Source: Gracilaria gracilis (taxonomy: Eukaryota; Rhodophyta; Florideophyceae; Gracilariales; Gracilariaceae). From it: DNA of 64,000 nucleotides. Below are positions 29,395 to 41,400 of the stretch, one piece after another (the first letter of the stretch is position 1; each line of letters opens with the position of its first letter). The translations under genes were made by a program, and so were the position numbers. Location of the stretch: NCBI GenBank assembly GCA_030374805.1, contig JARGSG010000028.1, positions 721,280 through 785,279 of the forward strand. Reading direction: 5' to 3'. The notes below the pieces were generated by a model. The model was not told the origin of the DNA. It was given only the letters and a program-made list of their open reading frames with translations, and did not search any database.

Positions 29395-32300
29395 TCACCG
29401 TATAATCCTGCATGATGAATGCATGTTCTTCGCCCAGTAACAGTCACCGGCCGTCACGTTAAAAACATCATCTTCGCAGGTAGCCAGCACAGCTAGAGAT
29501 ATATCATTGTTGTCAGCAGTTACCCCTATTTCCCTATTTCCAGAAATCGATTCCACTTCCGATGACGATGACCAGGAAAGTTTGAGAGCTTCGACGGTGT
29601 ACTGCCAAGAATAGTCATCTGTCGTGAGCAGACACTGTCCGCTTCGCGCGTCCCACAGCCTTCCGGATCCATTACCTACCGATACAATTCGTGAACACTG
29701 TGAATCCACTCCAACGCGTTCCACCATCGAGTCGTGCAGAAGCGGATCCCTGACAGGTTGAAACATCTGTGCGTCCCACATTCGCACTCTCCCGTTCGTC
29801 GATCCCGACACAATATAACCCCCATCCGAGTTCATCACAACACATTCCACTGTACCAGTATGTCTGCGGAAAAGCTCACCAAGTTCATTTCCACTCCCTG
29901 CGTCACACACTCGTATCGTATTGTCATCCGATACCGACACGATACGACTCCTATCCGGGCTCACTGCAAAGCGGCTGACCCTTCTATTGTGACCGCGAAG
30001 AGGTGGACCCACTAGCTTCCCACTCTTTGCGTCCCACACTCGCACCGTATTGTCATTGGAACTCGACACGATAACAGCCCCATCCCTGCTCATTGTAAGG
30101 CTCTTAACTCCATCAGTGTGACCGCAGAGAGGCTTACCGAGTACTTCTCCACTCTGCTTATCCCACATTCGAACCGTCCCGTCCTCTGAACCAGACAAAA
30201 CGCGACCACCATCCGCGCTCAGAGTTACGCAAATCACTGCACCAACATGACCTTGGAGAGGCTGGCAAACTTCCGCCCCACTCCGTGCGTCCCACACTCG
30301 TAGAGTATCATCCCATGACCCCGAGACGATGCAATTCTCGTCCTCGCTTACTGTTAAGCACAACACTGTACCAGTGTGACCGCGGAGAGGCGGAAGCACT
30401 TTTTTTCCACTCCGTACGTCCCACACTCGCACCATCCTGTCTTCCGACCCAGAAACAACAAGAGTGCCATTCGGGCTCATCTTTAGGCAGCTCACCCTAC
30501 CTCTGTGACCGCGGAGAGGCTGACCCACTGCCTCTCCACTTCGTGCGTCCCATACTCGCAATGTATCGTCCCGCGACCCAGTTACAATACGAGTGCCATC
30601 CGCACTTACTGCAACGCAACTCACCGCCTCAGTGTGACCATCGTCAGGCGAATTTTCGTTCTCTGCTCTTTCGCAGTTCAAAACTCCAAAACACAAAAAT
30701 GGCATTCGATCCCACCAGAATTTGTGCTTCACCTTTAGGTCTATCTTTTCACCTTTGCACTCCATAACTTCCTTCATCTCCCCCGTTTCCCCGTTCCACA
30801 AGATTATCTTCCCATCTCCGTGACCGCTCACAACACTGTTGTGGTCACGCAAGAATGCCGCGTATCTCATTCCCTCTACCAACAACCCCTGGACTCGAGC
30901 ACGTTCTACAGCGAAGTCGAGTGATTCATAGGATCCATTTGTAAAGTTACACCGTGCAACACCCATTTTGTTACTTTCAGAATTCTTCCAAACAAACCAT
31001 ACTTCTTCTCGTTCAAGGCATGTACAAAGTACTTCACTGTCGCTGCGTACAATTCCAAGCGCATGTTGGCTTGCCTGTTGCAGTAATCCGGCTGCCGACG
31101 CTTTAACCCATGGTCGAGGCGCGCAGCGCTCTATTTTCTCCACGAATTCTTTCGTCCTCTCGCTTTGCGTCGCATGCCATAACAACCGCGCATACAGCTG
31201 AAACCACACTTCTCGAGGATTCTTAGCCACAAATGTGCGACTCAGCTCCACCGCTCTCGAAATCATTTCCAAGTGCTCCTTGTGATCCAAATCAGACGAC
31301 CCATTTCCGACAGCTAACTTTCCCTCTTTGACGTCCCGTTCTACGTTGTCGACGCCTCCATTTAGCAAACGATTCACGATCCATTGTGGTTGTGACAATA
31401 GCCAAAGTAAGTCATCTTTGCATCCCGCACATCGGAGAATTCTACATACATTGTTGTGTATGTAACCATCATCCTTAGTCCTCCACCAAGCAATCCTAAA
31501 GTTCTTGGGAACAAACTCATGGTTGTCTATTTCTCCATTTGAGGACAAACTCTTATTTCGCCCAGATCGAACGTAGTTCTCAATCAGGGTTCGAAAGAAG
31601 CCTTGCGCTTCATATCTTTCCGATGCACTGTAGACGGCAAAATCCAAGATCAGATTGTGTACCTTAAAAGTAATTTGCTCACCGTAAGCTCTCTCCAACA
31701 AAGACACGTCGTAGAACTCTTTCGCAGCCCTTTCAGTTTCTTCTAAACTTTCCATGTTCCAAAGCTTCTGCAGCAATCCAAGCGGAGCGCATTGTTGTTT
31801 TAAAAGAACAGACAGTGCTCGAAACCGTTTCCCATATTCTCCACTCTCATACTTCATCTCAAGAGATTGAAGGGAAACATCCACCATCCTACTCAGGTTA
31901 AAGTCATATGTGGAAGACTCCAGTAGATTCCTCTGATTCGCATGGTGCATCAACATCCCGCAAGCTGACTCCCCAAATGTCTCTACCCCTCCGAACTCGA
32001 TCACTCTGACAGCGCGATCCAGAAAACGTTTATCTCTGGTAGTAAAGACCACTCGACTGCTTTCGTTCATCATTGATCCGATCACGTCGAAGACATTGGA
32101 ATCTATACCGTTCACCGTCCAGATGTCATCCACAAGAAACAGACAACTCTTAGCATGGAACCAATCAGAAGCCTTCTCTGATGCTTCTTGTAGTGTTTTG
32201 GTGCTCCTTATATCGTCTGCCAACCTTTTACCTCCCGTTCTCTCAACAATACTACCCACTTGCCACACAATGTCTGCCGGTGTGGAGTTCATTCCAAGCT

Positions 32301-32724
32301 GAATGTACAGAATACCATCCGGGAATCTCTGTCTGATGTCTTTGACTTCTGAAAGTCCTCGTAACGCGCACGTCTTTCCAACTCCACCTCTCCCTGTCGC
32401 AACAACAGAAACTGGGTGGCGTTTGTAACGTTCCAAAACTGCGGCTTTCAGTTTCCCTTCAGCTGTGGAGGTTGAGTTGTAATCCAATGTGAGTCTAGGA
32501 GGGTTCGGTGGAACCGTATTTGTCGGAGTATACACTTGCATCGGAGGTAGTATGCCCAAAAAAATGTCCAAATCGTTCTCGCACTTGTCCAAGACGTGCT
32601 TAATCGCAGTGACGCGGCTTACGGCGTTGGCCTCACCTATTTGCTTTCCTAGCAAGACGAAATCGTGTTGTAACGTCGCTTCAGACAGGCGTAAGGAAGG
32701 TGCAGTAGTTCTCAACACGCACAC
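29395..32724 (-). CDS. NB-ARC/WD40 STAND protein, hybrid copy 3
   Basis: Predicted 1,109 residues, with the same domain layout as copy 2. Its distinguishing replacement is Arg at 300 (GEYGKRFRAL), a residue it shares with the divergent rightmost gene. It keeps Phe at 952 and Asn at 965 as in copy 2, so copies 2 and 3 form one subgroup. The first in-frame ATG is at 32541. All catalytic and structural motifs are intact and there is no premature stop. Confidence 0.85.
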   Translation of the reverse strand: MCVLRTTAPSLRLSEATLQHDFVLLGKQIGEANAVSRVTAIKHVLDKCENDLDIFLGILPPMQVYTPTNTVPPNPPRLTLDYNSTSTAEGKLKAAVLERYKRHPVSVVATGRGGVGKTCALRGLSEVKDIRQRFPDGILYIQLGMNSTPADIVWQVGSIVERTGGKRLADDIRSTKTLQEASEKASDWFHAKSCLFLVDDIWTVNGIDSNVFDVIGSMMNESSRVVFTTRDKRFLDRAVRVIEFGGVETFGESACGMLMHHANQRNLLESSTYDFNLSRMVDVSLQSLEMKYESGEYGKRFRALSVLLKQQCAPLGLLQKLWNMESLEETERAAKEFYDVSLLERAYGEQITFKVHNLILDFAVYSASERYEAQGFFRTLIENYVRSGRNKSLSSNGEIDNHEFVPKNFRIAWWRTKDDGYIHNNVCRILRCAGCKDDLLWLLSQPQWIVNRLLNGGVDNVERDVKEGKLAVGNGSSDLDHKEHLEMISRAVELSRTFVAKNPREVWFQLYARLLWHATQSERTKEFVEKIERCAPRPWVKASAAGLLQQASQHALGIVRSDSEVLCTCLEREEVWFVWKNSESNKMGVARCNFTNGSYESLDFAVERARVQGLLVEGMRYAAFLRDHNSVVSGHGDGKIILWNGETGEMKEVMECKGEKIDLKVKHKFWWDRMPFLCFGVLNCERAENENSPDDGHTEAVSCVAVSADGTRIVTGSRDDTLRVWDARSGEAVGQPLRGHRGRVSCLKMSPNGTLVVSGSEDRMVRVWDVRSGKKVLPPLRGHTGTVLCLTVSEDENCIVSGSWDDTLRVWDARSGAEVCQPLQGHVGAVICVTLSADGGRVLSGSEDGTVRMWDKQSGEVLGKPLCGHTDGVKSLTMSRDGAVIVSSSNDNTVRVWDAKSGKLVGPPLRGHNRRVSRFAVSPDRSRIVSVSDDNTIRVCDAGSGNELGELFRRHTGTVECVVMNSDGGYIVSGSTNGRVRMWDAQMFQPVRDPLLHDSMVERVGVDSQCSRIVSVGNGSGRLWDARSGQCLLTTDDYSWQYTVEALKLSWSSSSEVESISGNREIGVTADNNDISLAVLATCEDDVFNVTAGDCYWAKNMHSSCRIIR

Positions 32725-33942
32725 GGTGAGAAACAGAGCACACGGTGAGAAACAGAGCGAGGGCTGGCCGAGAAAGAAGGCGGTTGTGCTTGTTCATCGA
32801 ACACAGGACAGATGTCGGTGAGAGATGCTTGCACTGCCGACCACCAACCTCTGTGTTGTCGTTATCACACCGAAGTGCCCCTACTTCGTACGGAGGACAC
32901 TTCACACTACTGGCTGTGAAGTTCAAAGCCAAAAGTTTTGATAAGTTTTGAAAATCATAGATGCAAGCAAAGGTGTACAGAGGTAACGTTACCCTTCGAA
33001 GCGTACGTGTAATCCTCTACATATTTTTGTCTTGTACAGGTACGTGTACACAGTTTGCCCGCACTTGTATCGACCGTTCTTACAACGGTTACACGGATTC
33101 ATAAAATAAGGGACGTAGCAGATATGAACGACCAGCGATCCCACGTGGCCATGACGAAATCGCTGGCTGCAGTGCCGACTCTGCAGAGCAAGACAACTCG
33201 TGTCCAAAGGGTTCCCCGTTCATGGACTTCAGAAGTGCGTGATGCAGGGCGAACTACGCGTTCTGGGCGATATCTATCGATGACGTATGGTATCTCAACG
33301 AAGGAATCTAAGAAGCCAAGATCAGGCGGTCCAGAGCGGTATTTATCTACCCAGCGCACGTTTCGATTTGCTCTAGAACGCATAGCAGTCGCTCAAACGG
33401 TTCGCGAGTCACTGCCACACGCAGCAGAGCGGTACTGGAAGAGCACAAACAGCTCCGGCAGCGAGCCATTCTGGTGCAAAAATGCGGCACGATGAAGCTA
33501 GCTAGCGGAGAAAACACGCAAGTTGTGGCAACCGCTGGCATGTAGCGATAGATGAGCCGCGGTGTGGAAGTACAACCGCTCCAAGAACGAGGTTATGCGC
33601 GAGTGTACAAGTCGGCGGTCTCGTCGAGCAAGCGCGAGGACGCGAAGTACGAAGGTACATACACCACGTCCTGAATGTGCATCATGATGGAGTGCGCTAG
33701 TTGAATAGCAGCTGCCGCTGCAGACGCGGCACGCGCTTCTGTTTCAGTGAAAGCATGAAATTCTGCGTCAGCCGATGAAGGAAGGTACTACGAATAGTGA
33801 CGCGGTCCTACCCAAATATGTCCAGTGGGGTCTTGAGTCACTCGTAATTGGCTAATAGGTTCTTCCCAGCACACAGGCCCCATCATGGGATAGGTGTGCT
33901 AAGAAGATGATCTTCTGACACCTTTCGATATTGAAACCCGAC
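32725..33942. other. Array spacer 3
   Basis: Same layout as spacer 1. The 146-codon plus-strand frame has Leu (cta, 33374) and Glu at the two variable sites, a state shared with spacer 4 only. Confidence 0.5.
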
Positions 33943-36900
33943 TCACCGTATAATCCTGCATGATGAATGCATGTTCTTCGCCCAGTAACAGTCACCGGCC
34001 GTCACGTTAAAAACATCATCTTCGCAGGTAGCCAGCACAGCTAGAGATATATCATTGTTGTCAGCAGTTACCCCTATTTCCCTATTTCCAGAAATCGATT
34101 CCACTTCCGATGACGATGACCAGGAAAGTTTGAGAGCTTCGACGGTGTACTGCCAAGAATAGTCATCTGTCGTGAGCAGACACTGTCCGCTTCGCGCGTC
34201 CCACAGCCTTCCGGATCCATTACCTACCGATACAATTCGTGAACACTGTGAATCCACTCCAACGCGTTCCACCATCGAGTCGTGCAGAAGCGGATCCCTG
34301 ACAGGTTGAAACATCTGTGCGTCCCACATTCGCACTCTCCCGTTCGTCGATCCCGACACAATATAACCCCCATCCGAGCTCATCACAACACATTCCACTG
34401 TACCAGTATGTCTGCGGCAAAGCTCACCAAGTTCATTTCCACTCCCTGCGTCACACACTCGTATCGTATTGTCATCCGATACCGACACGATACGACTCCT
34501 ATCCGGGCTCACTGCAAAGCGGCTGACCCTTCTATTGTGACCGCGAAGAGGTGGACCCACTAGCTTCCCACTCTTTGCGTCCCACACTCGCACCGTATTG
34601 TCATTGGAACTCGACACGATAACAGCCCCATCCCTGCTCATTGTAAGGCTCTTAACTCCATCAGTGTGACCGCAGAGAGGCTTACCGAGTACTTCTCCAC
34701 TCTGCTTATCCCACATTCGAACCGTCCCGTCCTCTGAACCAGACAAAACGCGACCACCATCCGCGCTCAGAGTTACGCAAATCACTGCACCAACATGACC
34801 TTGGAGAGGCTGGCAAACTTCCGCCCCACTCCGTGCGTCCCACACTCGTAGAGTATCATCCCATGACCCCGAGACGATGCAATTCTCGTCCTCGCTTACT
34901 GTTAAGCACAACACTGTACCAGTGTGACCGCGGAGAGGCGGAAGCACTTTTTTTCCACTCCGTACGTCCCACACTCGCACCATCCTGTCTTCCGACCCAG
35001 AAACAACAAGAGTGCCATTCGGGCTCATCTTTAGGCAGCTCACCCTACCTCTGTGACCGCGGAGAGGCTGACCCACTGCCTCTCCACTTCGTGCGTCCCA
35101 TACTCGCAATGTATCGTCCCGCGACCCAGTTACAATACGAGTGCCATCCGCACTTACTGCAACGCAACTCACCGCCTCAGTGTGACCATCGTCAGGCGAA
35201 TTTTCGTTCTCTGCTCTTTCGCAGTTCAAAACTCCAAAACACAAAAATGGCATTCGATCCCACCAGAATTTGTGCTTCACCTTTAGGTCTATCTTTTCAC
35301 CTTTGCACTCCATAACTTCCTTCATCTCCCCCGTTTCCCCGTTCCACAAGATTATCTTCCCATCTCCGTGACCGCTCACAACACTGTTGTGGTCACGCAA
35401 GAATGCCGCGTATCTCATTCCCTCTACCAACAACCTCTGGACTCGAGCACGTTCTACAGCGAAGTCGAGTGATTCATAGGATCCATTTGTAAAGTTACAC
35501 CGTGCAACACCCATTTTGTTACTTTCAGAATTCTTCCAAACAAACCATACTTCTTCTCGTTCAAGGCATGTACAAAGTACTTCACTGTCGCTGCGTACAA
35601 TTCCAAGCGCATGTTGGCTTGCCTGTTGCAGTAATCCGGCTGCCGACGCTTTAACCCATGGTCGAGGCGCGCAGCGCTCTATTTTCTCCACGAATTCTTT
35701 CGTCCTCTCGCTTTGCGTCGCATGCCATAACAACCGCGCATACAGCTGAAACCACACTTCTCGAGGATTCTTAGCCACAAATGTGCGACTCAGCTCCACC
35801 GCTCTCGAAATCATTTCCAAGTGCTCCTTGTGATCCAAATCAGACGACCCATTTCCGACAGCTAACTTTCCCTCTTTGACGTCCCGCTCTACGTTGTCGA
35901 CGCCTCCATTTAGCAAACGATTCACGATCCATTGTGGTTGTGACAATAGCCAAAGTAAGTCATCTTTGCATCCCGCACATCGGAGAATTCTACATACATT
36001 GTTGTGTATGTAACCATCATCCTTAGTCCTCCACCAAGCAATCCTAAAGTTCTTGGGAACAAACTCATGGTTGTCTATTTCTCCATTTGAGGACAAACTC
36101 TTATTTCGCCCAGATCGAACGTAGTTCTCAATCAGGGTTCGAAAGAAGCCTTGCGCTTCATATCTTTCCGATGCACTGTAGACGGCAAAATCCAAGATCA
36201 GATTGTGTACCTTAAAAGTAATTTGCTCACCGTAAGCTCTCTCCAACAAAGACACGTCGTAGAACTCTTTCGCAGCCCTTTCAGTTTCTTCTAAACTTTC
36301 CATGTTCCAAAGCTTCTGCAGCAATCCAAGCGGAGCGCATTGTTGTTTTAAAAGAACAGACAGTGCTCGAAACAGTTTCCCATATTCTCCACTCTCATAC
36401 TTCATCTCAAGAGATTGAAGGGAAACATCCACCATCCTACTCAGGTTAAAGTCATATGTGGAAGACTCCAGTAGATTCCTCTGATTCGCATGGTGCATCA
36501 ACATCCCGCAAGCTGACTCCCCAAATGTCTCTACCTCTCCGAACTCGATCACTCTGACAGCGCGATCCAGAAAACGTTTATCTCTGGTAGTAAAGACCAC
36601 TCGACTGCTTTCGTTCATCATTGATCCGATCACGTCGAAGACATTGGAATCTATACCGTTCACCGTCCAGATGTCATCCACAAGAAACAGACAACTCTTA
36701 GCATGGAACCAATCAGAAGCCTTCTCTGATGCTTTTTGTAGTGTTTTGGTGCTCCTTATATCGTCTGCCAACCTTTTACCTCCCGTTCTCTCAACAATAC
36801 TACCCACTTGCCACACAATGTCTGCCGGTGTGGAGTTCATTCCAAGCTGAATGTACAGAATACCATCCGGGAATCTCTGTCTGATGTCTTTGACTTCTGA

Positions 36901-37272
36901 AAGTCCTCTTAACGCGCACGTCTTTCCAACTCCACCTCTCCCTGTCGCAACAACAGAAACTGGGTGGCGTTTGTAACGTTCCAAAACTGCGGCTTTCAGT
37001 TTCCCTTCAGCTGTGGAGGTTGAGTTGTAATCCAATGTGAGTCTAGGAGGGTTCGGTGGAACCGTATTTGTCGGAGTATACACTTGCATCGGAGGTAGTA
37101 TGCCCAAAAAAATGTCCAAATCGTTCTCGCACTTGTCCAAGACGTGCTTAATCGCAGTGACGCGGCTTACGGCGTTGGCCTCACCTATTTGCTTTCCTAG
37201 CAAGACGAAATCGTGTTGTAACGTCGCTTCAGACAGGCGTAAGGAAGGTGCAGTAGTTCTCAACACGCACAC
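33943..37272 (-). CDS. NB-ARC/WD40 STAND protein, hybrid copy 4
   Basis: Predicted 1,109 residues with intact Walker A, Walker B, TTRD and Val-His-Asn motifs. Replacements are Lys 180, Glu 246, Arg 613, Cys 952 and Ser 965. Lys 180 and Arg 613 are shared with copy 5, and Cys 952 and Ser 965 with copies 5 and 6, so this copy belongs to the right-hand subgroup. Silent changes shared with copy 5 are also visible (36906-36908, 35886). The first in-frame ATG is at 37089. Confidence 0.85.
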   Translation of the reverse strand: MCVLRTTAPSLRLSEATLQHDFVLLGKQIGEANAVSRVTAIKHVLDKCENDLDIFLGILPPMQVYTPTNTVPPNPPRLTLDYNSTSTAEGKLKAAVLERYKRHPVSVVATGRGGVGKTCALRGLSEVKDIRQRFPDGILYIQLGMNSTPADIVWQVGSIVERTGGKRLADDIRSTKTLQKASEKASDWFHAKSCLFLVDDIWTVNGIDSNVFDVIGSMMNESSRVVFTTRDKRFLDRAVRVIEFGEVETFGESACGMLMHHANQRNLLESSTYDFNLSRMVDVSLQSLEMKYESGEYGKLFRALSVLLKQQCAPLGLLQKLWNMESLEETERAAKEFYDVSLLERAYGEQITFKVHNLILDFAVYSASERYEAQGFFRTLIENYVRSGRNKSLSSNGEIDNHEFVPKNFRIAWWRTKDDGYIHNNVCRILRCAGCKDDLLWLLSQPQWIVNRLLNGGVDNVERDVKEGKLAVGNGSSDLDHKEHLEMISRAVELSRTFVAKNPREVWFQLYARLLWHATQSERTKEFVEKIERCAPRPWVKASAAGLLQQASQHALGIVRSDSEVLCTCLEREEVWFVWKNSESNKMGVARCNFTNGSYESLDFAVERARVQRLLVEGMRYAAFLRDHNSVVSGHGDGKIILWNGETGEMKEVMECKGEKIDLKVKHKFWWDRMPFLCFGVLNCERAENENSPDDGHTEAVSCVAVSADGTRIVTGSRDDTLRVWDARSGEAVGQPLRGHRGRVSCLKMSPNGTLVVSGSEDRMVRVWDVRSGKKVLPPLRGHTGTVLCLTVSEDENCIVSGSWDDTLRVWDARSGAEVCQPLQGHVGAVICVTLSADGGRVLSGSEDGTVRMWDKQSGEVLGKPLCGHTDGVKSLTMSRDGAVIVSSSNDNTVRVWDAKSGKLVGPPLRGHNRRVSRFAVSPDRSRIVSVSDDNTIRVCDAGSGNELGELCRRHTGTVECVVMSSDGGYIVSGSTNGRVRMWDAQMFQPVRDPLLHDSMVERVGVDSQCSRIVSVGNGSGRLWDARSGQCLLTTDDYSWQYTVEALKLSWSSSSEVESISGNREIGVTADNNDISLAVLATCEDDVFNVTAGDCYWAKNMHSSCRIIR

Positions 37273-38490
37273 GGTGAGAAACAGAGCACACGGTGAGAAA
37301 CAGAGCGAGGGCTGGCCGAGAAAGAAGGCGGTTGTGCTTGTTCATCGAACACAGGACAGATGTCGGTGAGAGATGCTTGCACTGCCGACCACCAACCTCT
37401 GTGTTGTCGTTATCACACCGAAGTGCCCCTACTTCGTACGGAGGACACTTCACACTACTGGCTGTGAAGTTCAAAGCCAAAAGTTTTGATAAGTTTTGAA
37501 AATCATAGATGCAAGCAAAGGTGTACAGAGGTAACGTTACCCTTCGAAGCGTACGTGTAATCCTCTACATATTTTTGTCTTGTACAGGTACGTGTACACA
37601 GTTTGCCCGCACTTGTATCGACCGTTCTTACAACGGTTACACGGATTCATAAAATAAGGGACGTAGCAGATATGAACGACCAGCGATCCCACGTGGCCAT
37701 GACGAAATCGCTGGCTGCAGTGCCGACTCTGCAGAGCAAGACAACTCGTGTCCAAAGGGTTCCCCGTTCATGGACTTCAGAAGTGCGTGATGCAGGGCGA
37801 ACTACGCGTTCTGGGCGATATCTATCGATGACGTATGGTATCTCAACGAAGGAATCTAAGAAGCCAAGATCAGGCGGTCCAGAGCGGTATTTATCTACCC
37901 AGCGCACGTTTCGATTTGCTCTAGAACGCATAGCAGTCGCTCAAACGGTTCGCGAGTCACTGCCACACGCAGCAGAGCGGTACTGGAAGAGCACAAACAG
38001 CTCCGGCAGCGAGCCATTCTGGTGCAAAAATGCGGCACGATGAAGCTAGCTAGCGGAGAAAACACGCAAGTTGTGGCAACCGCTGGCATGTAGCGATAGA
38101 TGAGCCGCGGTGTGGAAGTACAACCGCTCCAAGAACGAGGTTATGCGCGAGTGTACAAGTCGGCGGTCTCGTCGAGCAAGCGCGAGGACGCGAAGTACGA
38201 AGGTACATACACCACGTCCTGAATGTGCATCATGATGGAGTGCGCTAGTTGAATAGCAGCTGCCGCTGCAGACGCGGCACGCGCTTCTGTTTCAGTGAAA
38301 GCATGAAATTCTGCGTCAGCCGATGAAGGAAGGTACTACGAATAGTGACGCGGTCCTACCCAAATATGTCCAGTGGGGTCTTGAGTCACTCGTAATTGGC
38401 TAATAGGTTCTTCCCAGCACACAGGCCCCATCATGGGATAGGTGTGCTAAGAAGATGATCTTCTGACACCTTTCGATATTGAAACCCGAC
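37273..38490. other. Array spacer 4
   Basis: Same layout as spacer 1, with the Leu and Glu states of spacer 3 in the plus-strand frame. No gene is supported. Confidence 0.5.
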
Positions 38491-41400
38491 TCACCGTATA
38501 ATCCTGCATGATGAATGCATGTTCTTCGCCCAGTAACAGTCACCGGCCGTCACGTTAAAAACATCATCTTCGCAGGTAGCCAGCACAGCTAGAGATATAT
38601 CATTGTTGTCAGCAGTTACCCCTATTTCCCTATTTCCAGAAATCGATTCCACTTCCGATGACGATGACCAGGAAAGTTTGAGAGCTTCGACGGTGTACTG
38701 CCAAGAATAGTCATCTGTCGTGAGCAGACACTGTCCGCTTCGCGCGTCCCACAGCCTTCCGGATCCATTACCTACCGATACAATTCGTGAACACTGTGAA
38801 TCCACTCCAACGCGTTCCACCATCGAGTCGTGCAGAAGCGGATCCCTGACAGGTTGAAACATCTGTGCGTCCCACATTCGCACTCTCCCGTTCGTCGATC
38901 CCGACACAATATAACCCCCATCCGAGCTCATCACAACACATTCCACTGTACCAGTATGTCTGCGGCAAAGCTCACCAAGTTCATTTCCACTCCCTGCGTC
39001 ACACACTCGTATCGTATTGTCATCCGATACCGACACGATACGACTCCTATCCGGGCTCACTGCAAAGCGGCTGACCCTTCTATTGTGACCGCGAAGAGGT
39101 GGACCCACTAGCTTCCCACTCTTTGCGTCCCACACTCGCACCGTATTGTCATTGGAACTCGACACGATAACAGCCCCATCCCTGCTCATTGTAAGGCTCT
39201 TAACTCCATCAGTGTGACCGCAGAGAGGCTTACCGAGTACTTCTCCACTCTGCTTATCCCACATTCGAACCGTCCCGTCCTCTGAACCAGACAAAACGCG
39301 ACCACCATCCGCGCTCAGAGTTACGCAAATCACTGCACCAACATGACCTTGGAGAGGCTGGCAAACTTCCGCCCCACTCCGTGCGTCCCACACTCGTAGA
39401 GTATCATCCCATGACCCCGAGACGATGCAATTCTCGTCCTCGCTTACTGTTAAGCACAACACTGTACCAGTGTGACCGCGGAGAGGCGGAAGCACTTTTT
39501 TTCCACTCCGTACGTCCCACACTCGCACCATCCTGTCTTCCGACCCAGAAACAACAAGAGTGCCATTCGGGCTCATCTTTAGGCAGCTCACCCTACCTCT
39601 GTGACCGCGGAGAGGCTGACCCACTGCCTCTCCACTTCGTGCGTCCCATACTCGCAATGTATCGTCCCGCGACCCAGTTACAATACGAGTGCCATCCGCA
39701 CTTACTGCAACGCAACTCACCGCCTCAGTGTGACCATCGTCAGGCGAATTTTCGTTCTCTGCTCTTTCGCAGTTCAAAACTCCAAAACACAAAAATGGCA
39801 TTCGATCCCACCAGAATTTGTGCTTCACCTTTAGGTCTATCTTTTCACCTTTGCACTCCATAACTTCCTTCATCTCCCCCGTTTCCCCGTTCCACAAGAT
39901 TATCTTCCCATCTCCGTGACCGCTCACAACACTGTTGTGGTCACGCAAGAATGCCGCGTATCTCATTCCCTCTACCAACAACCTCTGGACTCGAGCACGT
40001 TCTACAGCGAAGTCGAGTGATTCATAGGATCCATTTGTAAAGTTACACCGTGCAACACCCATTTTGTTACTTTCAGAATTCTTCCAAACAAACCATACTT
40101 CTTCTCGTTCAAGGCATGTACAAAGTACTTCACTGTCGCTGCGTACAATTCCAAGCGCATGTTGGCTTGCCTGTTGCAGTAATCCGGCTGCCGACGCTTT
40201 AACCCATGGTCGAGGCGCGCAGCGCTCTATTTTCTCCACGAATTCTTTCGTCCTCTCGCTTTGCGTCGCATGCCATAACAACCGCGCATACAGCTGAAAC
40301 CACACTTCTCGAGGATTCTTAGCCACAAATGTGCGACTCAGCTCCACCGCTCTCGAAATCATTTCCAAGTGCTCCTTGTGATCCAAATCAGACGACCCAT
40401 TTCCGACAGCTAACTTTCCCTCTTTGACGTCCCGCTCTACGTTGTCGACGCCTCCATTTAGCAAACGATTCACGATCCATTGTGGTTGTGACAATAGCCA
40501 AAGTAAGTCATCTTTGCATCCCGCACATCGGAGAATTCTACATACATTGTTGTGTATGTAACCATCATCCTTAGTCCTCCACCAAGCAATCCTAAAGTTC
40601 TTGGGAACAAACTCATGGTTGTCTATTTCTCCATTTGAGGACAAACTCTTATTTCGCCCAGATCGAACGTAGTTCTCAATCAGGGTTCGAAAGAAGCCTT
40701 GCGCTTCATATCTTTCCGATGCACTGTAGACGGCAAAATCCAAGATCAGATTGTGTACCTTAAAAGTAATTTGCTCACCGTAAGCTCTCTCCAACAAAGA
40801 CACGTCGTAGAACTCTTTCGCAGCCCTTTCAGTTTCTTCTAAACTTTCCATGTTCCAAAGCTTCTGCAGCAATCCAAGCGGAGCGCATTGTTGTTTTAAA
40901 AGAACAGACAGTGCTCGAAACAGTTTCCCATATTCTCCACTCTCATACTTCATCTCAAGAGATTGAAGGGAAACATCCACCATCCTACTCAGGTTAAAGT
41001 CATATGTGGAAGACTCCAGTAGATTCCTCTGATTCGCATGGTGCATCAACATCCCGCAAGCTGACTCCCCAAATGTCTCTACCCCTCCGAACTCGATCAC
41101 TCTGACAGCGCGATCCAGAAAACGTTTATCTCTGGTAGTAAAGACCACTCGACTGCTTTCGTTCATCATTGATCCGATCACGTCGAAGACATTGGAATCT
41201 ATACCGTTCACCGTCCAGATGTCATCCACAAGAAACAGACAACTCTTAGCATGGAACCAATCAGAAGCCTTCTCTGATGCTTTTTGTAGTATTTTGGTGC
41301 TCCTTATATCGTCTGCCAACCTTTTACCTCCCGTTCTCTCAACAATACTACCCACTTGCCACACAATGTCTGCCGGTGTGGAGTTCATTCCAAGCTGAAT